A DNA stretch of 64,000 nucleotides, taken from assembly GCA_015521115.1 (NCBI GenBank), contig WAOT01000008.1:1-64000 (forward strand), written 5' to 3'. The notes under the pieces were generated by a model. The model had not been told where the DNA came from. It ran no database searches and saw nothing but the letters and a program-made list of their open reading frames with translations. Position 1 is the stretch's first letter. Every line of letters starts with the position of its first letter. This stretch comes from Desulfurococcales archaeon (GTDB taxonomy: Archaea; Thermoproteota; Thermoprotei_A; Sulfolobales; Acidilobaceae). This document shows, one piece after another, positions 16,922 through 26,252 of the stretch. The position numbers were made by a program, and so were the translations under genes.

Positions 16922-17189
16922 CTACTCCTGCGAGGAAGGCCCGGGGTGCGTTTATATGTTTATGCACGTAGAGAGGCAATTTGCTTTTCTGTCTAGTTTG
17001 GCCTTCATGTTTTTAAACTCAAGGTCGCGGGGTATGTATCTGTTATACCAGATTATCCTGAATAATATTATATTTTATTATTATCTATATAGACGTGTTG
17101 GTAAAGGTTTAAACCCTAACCTACTGATGTGATCCCTGGAAGCACCTGCAAGTAATAATGGCACCTACCTAAGAAGAGGATGATGAAGA
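16922..17189. other. AT-rich intergenic region with divergent promoters
   Basis: A 268-bp gap between the minus-strand gene ending upstream and the plus-strand gene at 17190. The AT-rich part around 17060-17090 (ATAATATTATATTTTATTATTA) probably contains a TATA box for the gene at 17190. No RNA gene or repeat was seen. Confidence 0.4.
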
Positions 17190-18026
17190 ATGGATGAGAG
17201 ATTGCCGAGGTTTTCTTTTAAAGAATATGTTGAGACTAAAATATTTTATGTTAATAATAAATATGAATTATATAATACAATATTAGAACAAATTAATTCA
17301 TCATATAAACTTATTTCTAATAAAAATATTATACTTATTTTATTTACTCTAATGAGTGATACCGGAACATATGAGTGTCGTATTTGGGTCTATAAAGATA
17401 AGATCCAGATGGTGTGCAACTCAAGCGAACTCAGGAACCTTAAGGGTCTATATAAAGTGATGCTTGAAAAATTCGTCACGTCTCCTGTAGCTGCAGCATA
17501 TGACGCAGAAGTATGTCAGCAGTTGGGATTTAAGGTACACAATATTGAACCTAACAGACTTGCGGAGTCTATTAGTTCAATATTAGGTTTAGAAATTAAA
17601 GAGAAAAAGAAGATGTCTGAGGTAGAAGTAAAGTCGTCTAAAATGCCAAGAACTAGGATCACTCTTGCACCTCAAGGAGAGTCCGGTGGAGGTTCTGGAA
17701 TCACCTCTACAAGCAGGGACGATTACCTGTTGAAGAAGTGTTTTGGCCTTGTCTGGAGAGAGTGTGCTGAAGGGAATTGCATCCTACCTGAGGATCCTAA
17801 AAAAGCCCTGGAAGAAAAAGGGTTCGCTATAATTGAGTTGAAGGGAGATGCTACTGGTATTTCTCATTATCTATGTATGCTCCGAACTGGGATATCTGAT
17901 TGTAGTTATGCTGTAGTTAAGGTCACTAGGGAACAAGTTGAAATCCACTGTTTTGAAAATATAGATAATATCTTATTATTTTTAGAAGAAAAAACAAAAT
18001 ATAAGAATATTAGAGAATTGGTATAG
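17190..18026 (+). CDS. Unknown protein with two similar cysteine-containing halves
   Basis: A 278-residue cytoplasmic protein with AT-rich ends and a GC-richer middle. The first half contains TGTYECRIWVYKDKIQMVC, the second TGISDCSYAVVKVTREQVEIHC. These share T-G, the spacing of two cysteines and a K-x-x-[IV]-x-x-x-C pattern, followed in each by a helix, suggesting a duplicated domain joined by a glycine- and serine-rich linker (about 150-175). No known family is recognised. Codon use (many ATA, AAA, TTA) is unlike most neighbours, consistent with acquisition. It is convergent with the Roadblock cluster, 30 bp apart. Confidence 0.65.
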   Translation: MDERLPRFSFKEYVETKIFYVNNKYELYNTILEQINSSYKLISNKNIILILFTLMSDTGTYECRIWVYKDKIQMVCNSSELRNLKGLYKVMLEKFVTSPVAAAYDAEVCQQLGFKVHNIEPNRLAESISSILGLEIKEKKKMSEVEVKSSKMPRTRITLAPQGESGGGSGITSTSRDDYLLKKCFGLVWRECAEGNCILPEDPKKALEEKGFAIIELKGDATGISHYLCMLRTGISDCSYAVVKVTREQVEIHCFENIDNILLFLEEKTKYKNIRELV

Positions 18027-18055
18027 AAGTATAGAAGTTCTTTGGGCCACCTAAG

Positions 18056-18802
18056 TTATTCTCCTTCCACAATGTATTTCTTTGGTGCAGCCTTATAGAT
18101 TAGCGCTCCTGTCAGTATTCCGCCGAGTACGCCGCCTCCAACTACTGCCAGGGGGTTGCTTGTGAGTGCCATTGCCCCCATAGCTACCATTACCCCACCT
18201 AGCACTCCTTCGAGTAGGGCAAGCCTCGCCATTACAGGGTCTGTGACTTCTTTTATCGGTTTACCATTCCAGCTGATTAGCCTCCCACAGTGGGGGCATT
18301 TCTTGATTTTTTCTATTGCTCCACAGTGGGGGCATGTTGGGCTTACGAACGGGTATGTTTTACCACATTTTGGACATTTGTATGTTTGAAGTGTTAGGTC
18401 TTCCCCGCAATAGGGACATTTAATGTGCCTACCTGTTAGGGCGTCTTTGAACCGTTGTGTCACACTTTCTGCAGCATTTCTCTGACCCATTACTAGAGTT
18501 ATCATGTTTTTTGCTTTAGCGACATCTATTACTTTCCCCTCACCAGTGTCTACTATTACCTCGTTCCCAGACTTACCCACTATCAGCTCCATTATGGTCT
18601 CACTACTTGCTAGCACTAGGTCGACAGCTAAGGCTGCTGCTGTCTCCGCCTTCGACTTGTCTATACCCGTGAATGCTAGTGGAAAGCCCTCGTCTGAGAC
18701 TATAACGGTGTACTCGATACCATCTATTTTTGATGCAAAGTCTGCTAGTGTTTGTGGGTCGATTGTGTAGGTCTCTGGGGTATCGTTTGTGTTGTCTGGC
18801 AA
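18056..18802 (-). CDS. Roadblock/LC7-like domain fused to zinc ribbons and a membrane hairpin
   Basis: A 248-residue protein in three parts. Residues about 10-115 resemble the Roadblock/LC7 fold (IDGIEYTVIVSDEGFPLAF followed by a long helix and AKNMITLVMG). Next come four CxxC pairs (CPYC, CPKC, CPHC, CPHC), which form two double zinc ribbons. The C-terminus holds two hydrophobic helices rich in glycine (about 195-240), giving a membrane hairpin, and ends in a basic segment. Roadblock domains dimerise and regulate Ras-like GTPases. The membrane part could recruit a complex to the membrane. It is the last gene of a three-gene set, eight bases after the preceding gene. The combination of domains is unusual. 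Confidence 0.75.
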   Translation of the reverse strand: MPDNTNDTPETYTIDPQTLADFASKIDGIEYTVIVSDEGFPLAFTGIDKSKAETAAALAVDLVLASSETIMELIVGKSGNEVIVDTGEGKVIDVAKAKNMITLVMGQRNAAESVTQRFKDALTGRHIKCPYCGEDLTLQTYKCPKCGKTYPFVSPTCPHCGAIEKIKKCPHCGRLISWNGKPIKEVTDPVMARLALLEGVLGGVMVAMGAMALTSNPLAVVGGGVLGGILTGALIYKAAPKKYIVEGE

Positions 18803-18810
18803 TGCACTTC

Positions 18811-19341
18811 CTACCTCACTATCACCTCAATTACTAGTGGCTCGTCTGGAGTCTTTTGTGGGTGTACTTTTACTCTTACCTGGGCGTCAGGTTTTTTCTT
18901 TCTAATCGCCTTTCTGACTATGGCTGCTGCGATGAATGATTCTGGGCTTAGCGTGAATGGTATACCTTTCTTGTGTAATAGCCTAGCTACTGGCTTGAAT
19001 ATACTGTCGTTTATCTTAATAATATACTTGTCGCCAGTAGAGGTTCCGTTTGAAGGTGTTTCCACTTCCACGTTATCGCTTATGCCAAGCATTTTGAACG
19101 CTTCCGGTAGATCCTTGGATAGGTCCTCTATGTTGTGGACTTCGAATCCAATCTCCTCAAGCATCTCCTCGAGGAAGTCCCCTATGTGCTTTATGAGTAG
19201 CTGGGTCATCGCAGCAGCGCCTGCACCTAGAGTCTTGCTGAGTGCGATCTGGTAGCCTGCAACTATAGCATTTAGGAGACCACTCGGGATCTCTACCTTC
19301 TCAGCCAATGTAAACTCTCCCTCCTTATAGCCATCGCTCAT
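18811..19341 (-). CDS. Unknown protein in the Roadblock operon
   Basis: A 176-residue soluble protein. The N-terminal half is helical (LLNAIVAGYQIALSKTLGAGAAAMTQLLIKHIGDFLEEML) and the C-terminal half has strands and a basic helix (AAIVRKAIRKKKPDAQVRVKV). FEVHNIEDL here is similar to FKVHNIEPN in the protein at 17190, in both cases followed by a helix, so the two may share a small domain. It sits between the two Roadblock genes with gaps of 8 and 27 bases and is almost certainly co-transcribed. No family is recognised. Confidence 0.65.
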   Translation of the reverse strand: MSDGYKEGEFTLAEKVEIPSGLLNAIVAGYQIALSKTLGAGAAAMTQLLIKHIGDFLEEMLEEIGFEVHNIEDLSKDLPEAFKMLGISDNVEVETPSNGTSTGDKYIIKINDSIFKPVARLLHKKGIPFTLSPESFIAAAIVRKAIRKKKPDAQVRVKVHPQKTPDEPLVIEVIVR

Positions 19342-19368
19342 ACTCTCATATCACCCCTGGTTAAAATA

Positions 19369-19731
19369 TTAGAGGACATTGGCTATCCTTGGCGCCTGCT
19401 TCTTTAGCTCATACCTCAGCCTCCCTAGGACTGCCTTACTCCTATCGGCTAGCATTACTAGTAAGTTCTCTCCCATGTCATTGACTAAGAGATAGTGACC
19501 CGGATACTCTAACGTTGTTATTTCGGGTTTCCCGATCTCCAGTTCCTGGCCTAGCTGTGTGGTTGAACCATAGACTGCTGTTATCATAGCCGCCAGGGCG
19601 TCCTCGTCAATATTGAGGGTACCTGTCGCGGCCTTCTCAATCACGAAACCCTCTTTACTCACAATGAAAATAGCAACCACACCTGGACTACGAGTCATGT
19701 CTGCAAGTATCCTCTGAACAGGGCTCGACAT
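19369..19731 (-). CDS. Roadblock/LC7 domain protein
   Basis: About 120 residues forming a single Roadblock/LC7 domain: helix (VQRILADMTRS), strands with VVAIFIVSKEGFVIE, a long helix (DEDALAAMITAVYGSTTQLG), strands with HYLLVNDMGENLLVML, and a final helix. ATG 19731 is chosen over 19755 because GGGGTG lies six bases before it. Such proteins (MglB-like) act as dimeric regulators or scaffolds of small GTPases; no Ras-like GTPase gene is next to it. It is the first gene of the operon with the zinc-ribbon Roadblock protein. The fold is confidently assigned; the partner is unknown. Confidence 0.82.
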   Translation of the reverse strand: MSSPVQRILADMTRSPGVVAIFIVSKEGFVIEKAATGTLNIDEDALAAMITAVYGSTTQLGQELEIGKPEITTLEYPGHYLLVNDMGENLLVMLADRSKAVLGRLRYELKKQAPRIANVL

Positions 19732-19888
19732 ATCTAACACCCCTCTGCTGTGCATTACAATGTAGAGGTGCCCTACCTAATTAATATCTTTAGGCCCAGT
19801 ATAACTACAAGGAGACACTCATATAAAGGATAAAAAGGCTTAACAGGCAAAATCTATAACTAACAAGCTGTCCCCTTCTTATTCGAGG

Positions 19889-22804
19889 TCAACCTTTCGT
19901 CACACCTATCGGCCTGAGCCTTGCCACGAGCCTCCCTATTCCTACCTCGTGTGCCACCTTCGCTACCCTGTCGACGTCCTTGTACGCTTCTGGCATCTCC
20001 TCTACTACTGTCCTCTTGTTGCTCGCCCTCAGGTATATGCCCTTGACCTCCAGCTCCCTCACCACCTCGTGGTACCTCTTTGTCCTCTTCGCCTTCGCCC
20101 TGCTCATCCACCTTCCCGCTCCGTGGGGGGCTGTGTACCAGCTCTTCCATCCCTCCCTTGTGCCTATGAGTACGTAGCTGGCTGTGCCCATGCTTCCGGG
20201 GATTAGGACTGGCTGTCCGACGCTCTGGTAGGCCTTGGGGATCTCTGGGTGTCCTGGTGGGAAGGCCCTTGTCGCGCCCTTCCTGTGTACTATTAGCTTC
20301 ATCCTCTTCCCGTCGACGGTGTGCTCCTCCAGCTTGGCTATGTTGTGGGCCACGTCGTACACTATCTTCATGCCCAGTATGTCGGGATCCCTGTGGAACA
20401 CGGCCTTGAAGCTCTCCCGTGTCCAGTGTGTTATGAGCTGCCTGTTCGTCCAGGCGAAGTTTGCCGCCGCCGCCATGGCCCTCACATAGTCCTGGGCCTC
20501 GGGCGTGTTGAAGGGGACGCTCGCAAGCTCCCTGTCCGGGGGTATCGTGCCGTACTTCCTCATCGCCCTCTCCATGATCTGTAGGTAGTCACTAGCGACC
20601 TGGTGGCCTAGGCCCCTGCTCCCCGTATGTATCATTACGGTGACCTGGCCCTCGAAGAGGCCTAGGGCCTTCGCGAGCTGCTCATCATATACCCTATCTA
20701 CAACCTGAACCTCGAGGAAGTGGTTACCACTCCCCAGAGTGCCAAGCTGGGCCCTACCCCTCTCCTTAGCCCTCCTACTAACCTTACTAGCATCGGCAAG
20801 ACTCCAGCTCCCACGCTCCTCCAAGTACTCGGGATCCTCGCTCCACCCGTAACCCTTACTGACAGCCCACATAACACCCTCATTAAGAACCCTGTCCAGC
20901 TCATCAAGGCTGAGCCTCAACTTACCAGTACTCCCCAGACCGCTCGGGACATTGTAGTATAGTGTGTCAACAAGCTCCTTAATCCTGGGCCTGACCTCCT
21001 TCTCCGTGAGGTCTGTCCTGATTAGCCTTACTCCGCAGTTGTGCACTACCACGCCGTTGGCGAGGAAGTTGTGGCCCTCGTGGTGGACGCCGACGTCGTA
21101 GAACTCCCTGTACTCGGGCTCGTATAGCTCGACCCTCACTACCTTCTCTGCTACAAAGCCAGTATCTCCTACAGCCCTCTCCCTGACATACTCCTGGTAG
21201 TCGGGGAACTCCCTAGGAGGCCTAGCCTCCTCTACCCCGTTGTAGACTGCTCTCTCAACGAACCTCCTGTTAACAAGTGTAGCGACGGCTGCGTGGGCTT
21301 TGCTTATGCTACCGGTCTCGGTGTAGACCTTCCTGGCGGTCTCTTCGGCCTGACGCCTCGCTTTCTTTACCGCCTCCTTTAGCTTGAGGTAGCCAAGTAC
21401 TCTTAGGCCCTCTACCTTCTTCTCCGTTGAGACTTCGTAGCCTATCCTTGCCAGGAAGTTCCTGATGTTCTCCTCTCCTACTATTGAGAGCCTCAGAGTT
21501 ATGGTGTCTTGTCTTGCCGATTCAACCTCGTATATGACAGTGTCTCTTATCCCAAACTCTCTAAGGAGGCCGGCGATCTCCTCCATGAACTCTTTCAGGC
21601 TATCGACTAGCTCCCTCCTCTTTGACTGCGTGAGGCTTATGGGTAGCGGTGTCTTGCCCTTCACTATGGGCTTGCTCCCGTCCGCGCCGAAGAGGCCGGC
21701 GAGGAAGTTCCTCTTCACCCATAGTGGGGCCTCTTTCACCCAGGCTGGAACCGTGTAGCGGGTCTCGGCCTTCCTACCCTCGGGCATGCCTAGCTTCTTC
21801 ATGAGCAGGGCGAAGCTCCTGCTCGATACCCTTAGCTCGGCGCTCTCTGACTCTCCCGCGTATTCTCCTGTTGCTGTCGTTATCCTGTAGCTCCTCCTTC
21901 TCTCGTAGAGCTCCGCCTTTATCCCTAGCTTCTCGAGATCCCTCTTCAGCTCTTCGAGATCCTCCTTTCTACCATAGAATGAGAGGGTTAACCTCCCAGA
22001 CATTAGGCCTAGGTGGCCGTCTCCTAGTGCATATCCCAGGATCCTGGCCAGCAGCCCGAGCCTCGTGTCGTCCCATTTCAGTGGTAGTAGCCGCTTTTCC
22101 TTTAGGAACTTGACCGTCTGGGGATCCGCATCCTCGAAGTCCTCCTCTCCCAGTATGATTCCCTGTCTCTCCTCGTACTCCACGCCCTCAAAGGGGTAGA
22201 CTACTACCATGTCGCCCGGTTTTATCTCATCCATCCTCTTGTACCCGCCATTGACCGTTAAGACTGGATGATCCGTGCTCCCCTCGATTACCCTGCCTGT
22301 CTCCGTTACGAGTCTAACGGCCTTCTCGTCTGGTTCCAGCCTCCTGACGGCCACGAACATGACCTTAGTGCTCTCCTCGCCGCCTCCCGTGTAGACCTTT
22401 AAGCTGCTCTTATCTGCGACCCCGGGTAGATCCTTGATCTTAACCTTGAACCCCAGATCCGTCAGGATCTCAGTGTCGGGGGCGAGGCAGTTGATGTCGT
22501 AGCCGACGCCTCCAGGGCTTATTACGCCGTTCTCTTCTATGCTCATTGCTGCCACTCCGCCTATTGGGAAGCCGTAGCCTTGGTGTCCGTCTGGCATTAC
22601 GAGGCTGTACTTTTGTATTCCTTGTAGGCATGCGACGTTTGCTGCCTGTACGAGTGTTAGGTCTTGTTTCATCTTCTCGATCAGGAAGTCGTCAGCGTAT
22701 ATTATGCTGGGGACTTTCATGCATGGTTTCGCCCCTTTCGGGATCATCCACACGTTCTTGTCTACCCTCCTTAACGGTATGTCCATTCCTGTACCCCTAG
22801 CCAT
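19889..22804 (-). CDS. rtcB: RtcB tRNA-splicing RNA ligase with intein
   Basis: The 971-residue precursor contains an RtcB extein of 487 residues interrupted by a 484-residue intein. RtcB joins RNA ends with 2',3'-cyclic phosphate and 5'-OH, using GTP and Mn2+, and seals tRNA exons in archaea. The N-extein ends in GGVGYDIN and the C-extein starts CGVRLIRTDL; in RtcB this Asp and Cys bind metal. Further RtcB signatures are HTGSRGLGHQ and APHGAGRWMSR, the latter with the guanylylated histidine. Splicing is needed for activity because the metal-site Cys is the +1 residue. An endonuclease subunit that could cut its substrates is at 61832-62344. The gene stands alone, divergent from argS. Confidence 0.96.
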   Translation of the reverse strand: MARGTGMDIPLRRVDKNVWMIPKGAKPCMKVPSIIYADDFLIEKMKQDLTLVQAANVACLQGIQKYSLVMPDGHQGYGFPIGGVAAMSIEENGVISPGGVGYDINCLAPDTEILTDLGFKVKIKDLPGVADKSSLKVYTGGGEESTKVMFVAVRRLEPDEKAVRLVTETGRVIEGSTDHPVLTVNGGYKRMDEIKPGDMVVVYPFEGVEYEERQGIILGEEDFEDADPQTVKFLKEKRLLPLKWDDTRLGLLARILGYALGDGHLGLMSGRLTLSFYGRKEDLEELKRDLEKLGIKAELYERRRSYRITTATGEYAGESESAELRVSSRSFALLMKKLGMPEGRKAETRYTVPAWVKEAPLWVKRNFLAGLFGADGSKPIVKGKTPLPISLTQSKRRELVDSLKEFMEEIAGLLREFGIRDTVIYEVESARQDTITLRLSIVGEENIRNFLARIGYEVSTEKKVEGLRVLGYLKLKEAVKKARRQAEETARKVYTETGSISKAHAAVATLVNRRFVERAVYNGVEEARPPREFPDYQEYVRERAVGDTGFVAEKVVRVELYEPEYREFYDVGVHHEGHNFLANGVVVHNCGVRLIRTDLTEKEVRPRIKELVDTLYYNVPSGLGSTGKLRLSLDELDRVLNEGVMWAVSKGYGWSEDPEYLEERGSWSLADASKVSRRAKERGRAQLGTLGSGNHFLEVQVVDRVYDEQLAKALGLFEGQVTVMIHTGSRGLGHQVASDYLQIMERAMRKYGTIPPDRELASVPFNTPEAQDYVRAMAAAANFAWTNRQLITHWTRESFKAVFHRDPDILGMKIVYDVAHNIAKLEEHTVDGKRMKLIVHRKGATRAFPPGHPEIPKAYQSVGQPVLIPGSMGTASYVLIGTREGWKSWYTAPHGAGRWMSRAKAKRTKRYHEVVRELEVKGIYLRASNKRTVVEEMPEAYKDVDRVAKVAHEVGIGRLVARLRPIGVTKG
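21038..22489 (-). mobile_element. RtcB intein with LAGLIDADG homing endonuclease
   Basis: The intein runs from Cys106 of the precursor (CLAPDTEIL) to the terminal HN (residue 589) and is followed by Cys. Block A is CLAPDTEILTD, block B holds EGSTDHPVLTV, and the end reads NGVVVHN, as expected for a splicing-competent class 1 intein. Two LAGLIDADG-like helices are seen: ILGYALGDGHLG and FLAGLFGADGS, each with an acidic residue, so the endonuclease may be active. The insertion point, GYDIN before CGV, is the same type of site used by RtcB inteins in Pyrococcus and other archaea. Its target is the conserved metal-binding codon region. Confidence 0.95.
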
Positions 22805-22977
22805 ACGTCCTCCACCTCCACTATCTCAAAGTAATTGCAATGTGGAGGGGTTAAGTCCACGCCATGAGGGTATAGGTATTGTTTGCAGGGCTTTATAGGC
22901 TCATCCTATACGTGAAAGGGTATAATGTTGGCCGGGGTAACACGGTCTAATGTAATGATGATGGGGAGTGGGAGTGT

Positions 22978-24936
22978 ATGAGCGGGGAGCGGCTTGACCC
23001 CTACACGAGAGCAGTACTGTCGATAGTGGACATAATATCGGAGAGGATCGGGGAGGAAAGGCTCAGGGTCTACTACCTGTTATCGGAGCCTAGAGAGGAG
23101 CTGGGAGACCTATCGTTCCCGGCAATAAGGTTCAGGAGGAAGGGTGTAGACCCTTCGAAGCTAGCCGAAGGCCTCATAGAGGAGCTAGCCGGCATGGGTA
23201 TAGACTACGTAGGCGTCGAAGTAGCCGGGCCAGGCTACATTAACTTTAGGTTCAAGGCCCCCAAGATGATAGCAGAAATAGTAGACTCCATGTCACGGGG
23301 AGTCTTCACACTGACTCCCCCGAAAACACCTGAACCAAAGACCTTAGTGGTCGAACACACTAGCGCCAACCCCATCCACCCCATGCACATGGGGCACGCC
23401 AGGAACATGAGCCTTGGAGATACTCTAGCAAGGCTCCTAAGGGCCCGTGGGCATAAGGTTAACACGAGGTTCTACGTAGACGATGTCGGGAAGCAGGTGG
23501 CCATAGCAGCCCTCGGCGTGAAACTCCTAGGGATCGACCCCCTCGAGGAGTCTAGAAAGCATGGGGTCAAGCCCGACGAGCTCGTCGGCTGGGTCTACGC
23601 GGTTACAAACCTCGCAATGGAGGTGTCCATGCTTAAAAAGGAGAAGGAGAGGGGTGGAGACGGGGGCGTTGAGGATAAACTATCACATACCACAGCGAGG
23701 CTCCTTGAGCTCAAGGCGGGAGACCCCGGAGGGTATTTTGACAGGCTCGTAGACTCGATCCTCAACCTCGAGGATCCTGAGGCCATGGTTTCGGAGATCA
23801 TGAGGAGGTACGAGGCCGGGCTCGAGCCTGAGAGGGGCCTGATAAGGGGTATGACTAACGCCGTTCTAGAGGGGTTCAAGATCACCCTTGCCAGGATGGG
23901 GGTCGAATTCGACGACTGGGACTGGGAGAGTGACATGGTCTGGAGTGGTAGGGTCGAGATGATCCTGGATGAAGCGAGGAGCAGCCCGTTCTACACGATC
24001 TATAAGGGCGCGGAGGCGTTAGACCTCCCAAGGTTCATCAGGCTCTTGAAAGAGTATAAGAGCGACCTGCTCAAACACTTCAAACTCCCAAAGGGGTTCG
24101 AGATCCCCCCACTCATCCTTAGGAGGAGTGACGGCACGACGCTCTACGTTACGAGGGATATGGCCTACACCCTCTACAAGTTCGAGGTGACGGGTGCCGA
24201 TAAGGTGTACAACGTGATAGGGGCCGATCAGAGGCTGAGCCAGCTCCAGCTGAGGCTAGCTCTGGCGGCGCTGGGCCACGTCAGGGAGGCCGTCAACCTT
24301 GTGCACTACGAGTACGAGCTCGTCACCCTCCCCGGCGTGAAGATGAGCGCCCGGAGGGGGACGCTAGTAAAACTAGATGACATGCTGGACGGGCTCAAGC
24401 ATAGGGCTTTTGAGGAGGTCAAGAAGAGGAACCCAGACTCCCCGGAGGAATGGGTCTGGGAGACTGCCGAGAAGATCGCTAGGGCTGCACTGCGTTTCAG
24501 GCTAGTCCAGATCAGCGCGCCCAAGCCTATAACGTTCAACCCGGAGGCAGCCCTAGACTTACAGGCGAACAGCGGGCCATATCTCCAGTATACGCATGCT
24601 AGGGCCTCGGGTATACTGAGGAAGCTCGGGGGGATCGAGTATAGCAGAGTAGACCCAGAAGCCTGTAAGGAGGGGGCGAGGAGGAGGCTACTGATACGGG
24701 CGCTAAAATACCCTCTAACTGCGGCGAAGGCAGCTGACGACCTGGCCCCTGAGATCCTAGCCACCTACCTAATCGGGCTCGCAGACGTTTTCAACAGCTG
24801 GTACCAGTATGATAGCGTCATAGGGGAGCCCTCTGAGGGTGCGAAGTACTGTAAAGCCGTGCTGGTGAGGACGGTCAAGGAGGCGCTCAAAAACGGTCTC
24901 GCCCTCCTGGGAGTGGAGGCCCCCGAGAGAATGTGA
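22978..24936 (+). CDS. argS: Arginyl-tRNA synthetase
   Basis: A 652-residue class I synthetase that charges tRNA-Arg. The HIGH motif is HMGH, within ANPIHPMHMGHARN (about residue 130), and the KMSK loop reads KMSARRG. The C-terminal DALR anticodon-binding domain is seen from YTHARASGILRKL to the end. The N-terminal Arg-specific domain (SIVDIISERIGEE, GPGYINFRF) is present. Length is normal for archaeal ArgRS. Start ATG 22978 is preceded by GGGGAGTGGGAGTGT. Divergent from rtcB; the 173-bp gap between them contains TATA-like GGGTATAATG near 22917-22926. No oddities. Confidence 0.96.
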   Translation: MSGERLDPYTRAVLSIVDIISERIGEERLRVYYLLSEPREELGDLSFPAIRFRRKGVDPSKLAEGLIEELAGMGIDYVGVEVAGPGYINFRFKAPKMIAEIVDSMSRGVFTLTPPKTPEPKTLVVEHTSANPIHPMHMGHARNMSLGDTLARLLRARGHKVNTRFYVDDVGKQVAIAALGVKLLGIDPLEESRKHGVKPDELVGWVYAVTNLAMEVSMLKKEKERGGDGGVEDKLSHTTARLLELKAGDPGGYFDRLVDSILNLEDPEAMVSEIMRRYEAGLEPERGLIRGMTNAVLEGFKITLARMGVEFDDWDWESDMVWSGRVEMILDEARSSPFYTIYKGAEALDLPRFIRLLKEYKSDLLKHFKLPKGFEIPPLILRRSDGTTLYVTRDMAYTLYKFEVTGADKVYNVIGADQRLSQLQLRLALAALGHVREAVNLVHYEYELVTLPGVKMSARRGTLVKLDDMLDGLKHRAFEEVKKRNPDSPEEWVWETAEKIARAALRFRLVQISAPKPITFNPEAALDLQANSGPYLQYTHARASGILRKLGGIEYSRVDPEACKEGARRRLLIRALKYPLTAAKAADDLAPEILATYLIGLADVFNSWYQYDSVIGEPSEGAKYCKAVLVRTVKEALKNGLALLGVEAPERM

Positions 24937-25012
24937 GGGAGGGACTAGATAGGGGTTCAGGGGGTGCACAGCTATTCGCCTCCCCTCACGGCCGCCAATT
25001 AAGAGGAGGCAC

Positions 25013-26140
25013 GTGGCTGAGATCTCTGGAGGCCTACTGACTGCGAATGCTGGTGACGCTCTGAACAGTTTCCTCCTCGGCTTCTTCCTCCCCTACCTCT
25101 TGAAGAACCCTGTCCTGATAGCGCTCCTCCCAGTTATGGCGGCCGTGAGGGGCTCTATAATGACGAGCATGGCTAGCAGGCTCACGACCGCCCTCCACCT
25201 TGGAGCGGCTGAGCCCAGAATTGGAGAGCTGCTGGGGAGGGAGACGGGGCGGACACTCACGCTCGCATTGGCCTCCAGCCTCTACGTGGGGATACTCGTA
25301 TCCTTCATGACACTCTACTCACCCTACCAGACCGTGTCAACTGCCGCCTACAGCGCTCTGCTTGCACTACTGTTCCTCCTCCCCGTGACGGTGCTCGTTA
25401 TAGTTGTAGGTTTCCGGTACAACCTTAACCCCGACAACTACGTCGCCCCAGTCCTCACTGTGCTGGGGGACGTTAGCACTGTCCCCAGCCTCGTAGCTGT
25501 TTCACTCGTCATCGAGGGGAGAGCAGATGTTGAGCTCCTCCTAGCTGTGACTGCCGCATACATTGGGCTCTCATCACTCCTCTACTACGCCTTGACCGGT
25601 GGCGAGTCACGGAGGGTTGTAGGGGAGGGGCTGCTCAGCCTCATCCTAGTGGGGCTTATAGAGAGTGGAACCGGCGGGCTCTATGACAGGTTCACGGCCG
25701 CACTAGTCGGGCTGGCAGTCATACACATAGTCCCGAGCTTGATGGAGGATATCGGGGCGTCGCTCTCTGTTTTGGCGAGCAGGATGACAACAGACCTATA
25801 CCTGTCGGGTTTCGAGTACGCGGTCAAGAGATCCCTTGTCGGCCTCACCGAAGTAGTACTCGGATCACTGGCCTCTATGGTCGTCCTCTCGACAATAGGC
25901 GTAGCAGCGGGCTCAGTTGCCGGGTTCGATGTGGGTCTGGCCTACATGTTTAAGGTGATCGCATTCTCCTGGCTTGGGCTCCTCGCCCTACTCATCCCCC
26001 TGGTTCTACTCCTGGTCTGGGTCTCCGTCAGGATCGGCCTTGACCCGGACAACATAGTCATCCCACTAATTACGAGCATAGTCGACCTCTCCGTCATACC
26101 GTTCCTCGTGTTCATCGTAGCACCCCTACTAGCCGGGTAA
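25013..26140 (+). CDS. MgtE/SLC41-like divalent cation transporter without CBS domains
   Basis: A 375-residue membrane protein with about ten hydrophobic helices, made of two homologous halves. The first half shows RGSIMTSMASRLTTALHLG and the second ASRMTTDLYLSGFE. Each half ends in a conserved Asp motif (LNPDNYVAPVL and LDPDNIVIPLI). This is the MgtE/SLC41 membrane fold, in which the acidic residues line a Mg2+ pathway. The regulatory N-terminal and CBS domains of bacterial MgtE are missing, as is usual for SLC41-like archaeal proteins. GTG 25013 follows AAGAGGAGGCAC. It lies 76 bp downstream of argS on the same strand. Confidence 0.85.
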   Translation: MAEISGGLLTANAGDALNSFLLGFFLPYLLKNPVLIALLPVMAAVRGSIMTSMASRLTTALHLGAAEPRIGELLGRETGRTLTLALASSLYVGILVSFMTLYSPYQTVSTAAYSALLALLFLLPVTVLVIVVGFRYNLNPDNYVAPVLTVLGDVSTVPSLVAVSLVIEGRADVELLLAVTAAYIGLSSLLYYALTGGESRRVVGEGLLSLILVGLIESGTGGLYDRFTAALVGLAVIHIVPSLMEDIGASLSVLASRMTTDLYLSGFEYAVKRSLVGLTEVVLGSLASMVVLSTIGVAAGSVAGFDVGLAYMFKVIAFSWLGLLALLIPLVLLLVWVSVRIGLDPDNIVIPLITSIVDLSVIPFLVFIVAPLLAG

Positions 26141-26252
26141 AGCGTTTAAATCCTCCGGGATAAGACCCTCCATAACTGGACGGGGGCCTCACCCCGTAGA
26201 CGCTCCCGGTAGCGGGGCGGGGATGATACGGGGCTCCGTCTGGCGCGCCGAC

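Noticed and set aside
26141-26252. GC-rich gap with GGGATGATA and CTGG, considered as a C/D guide RNA
   Set aside because: Boxes deviate from consensus and no terminal stem forms, so it was not called.
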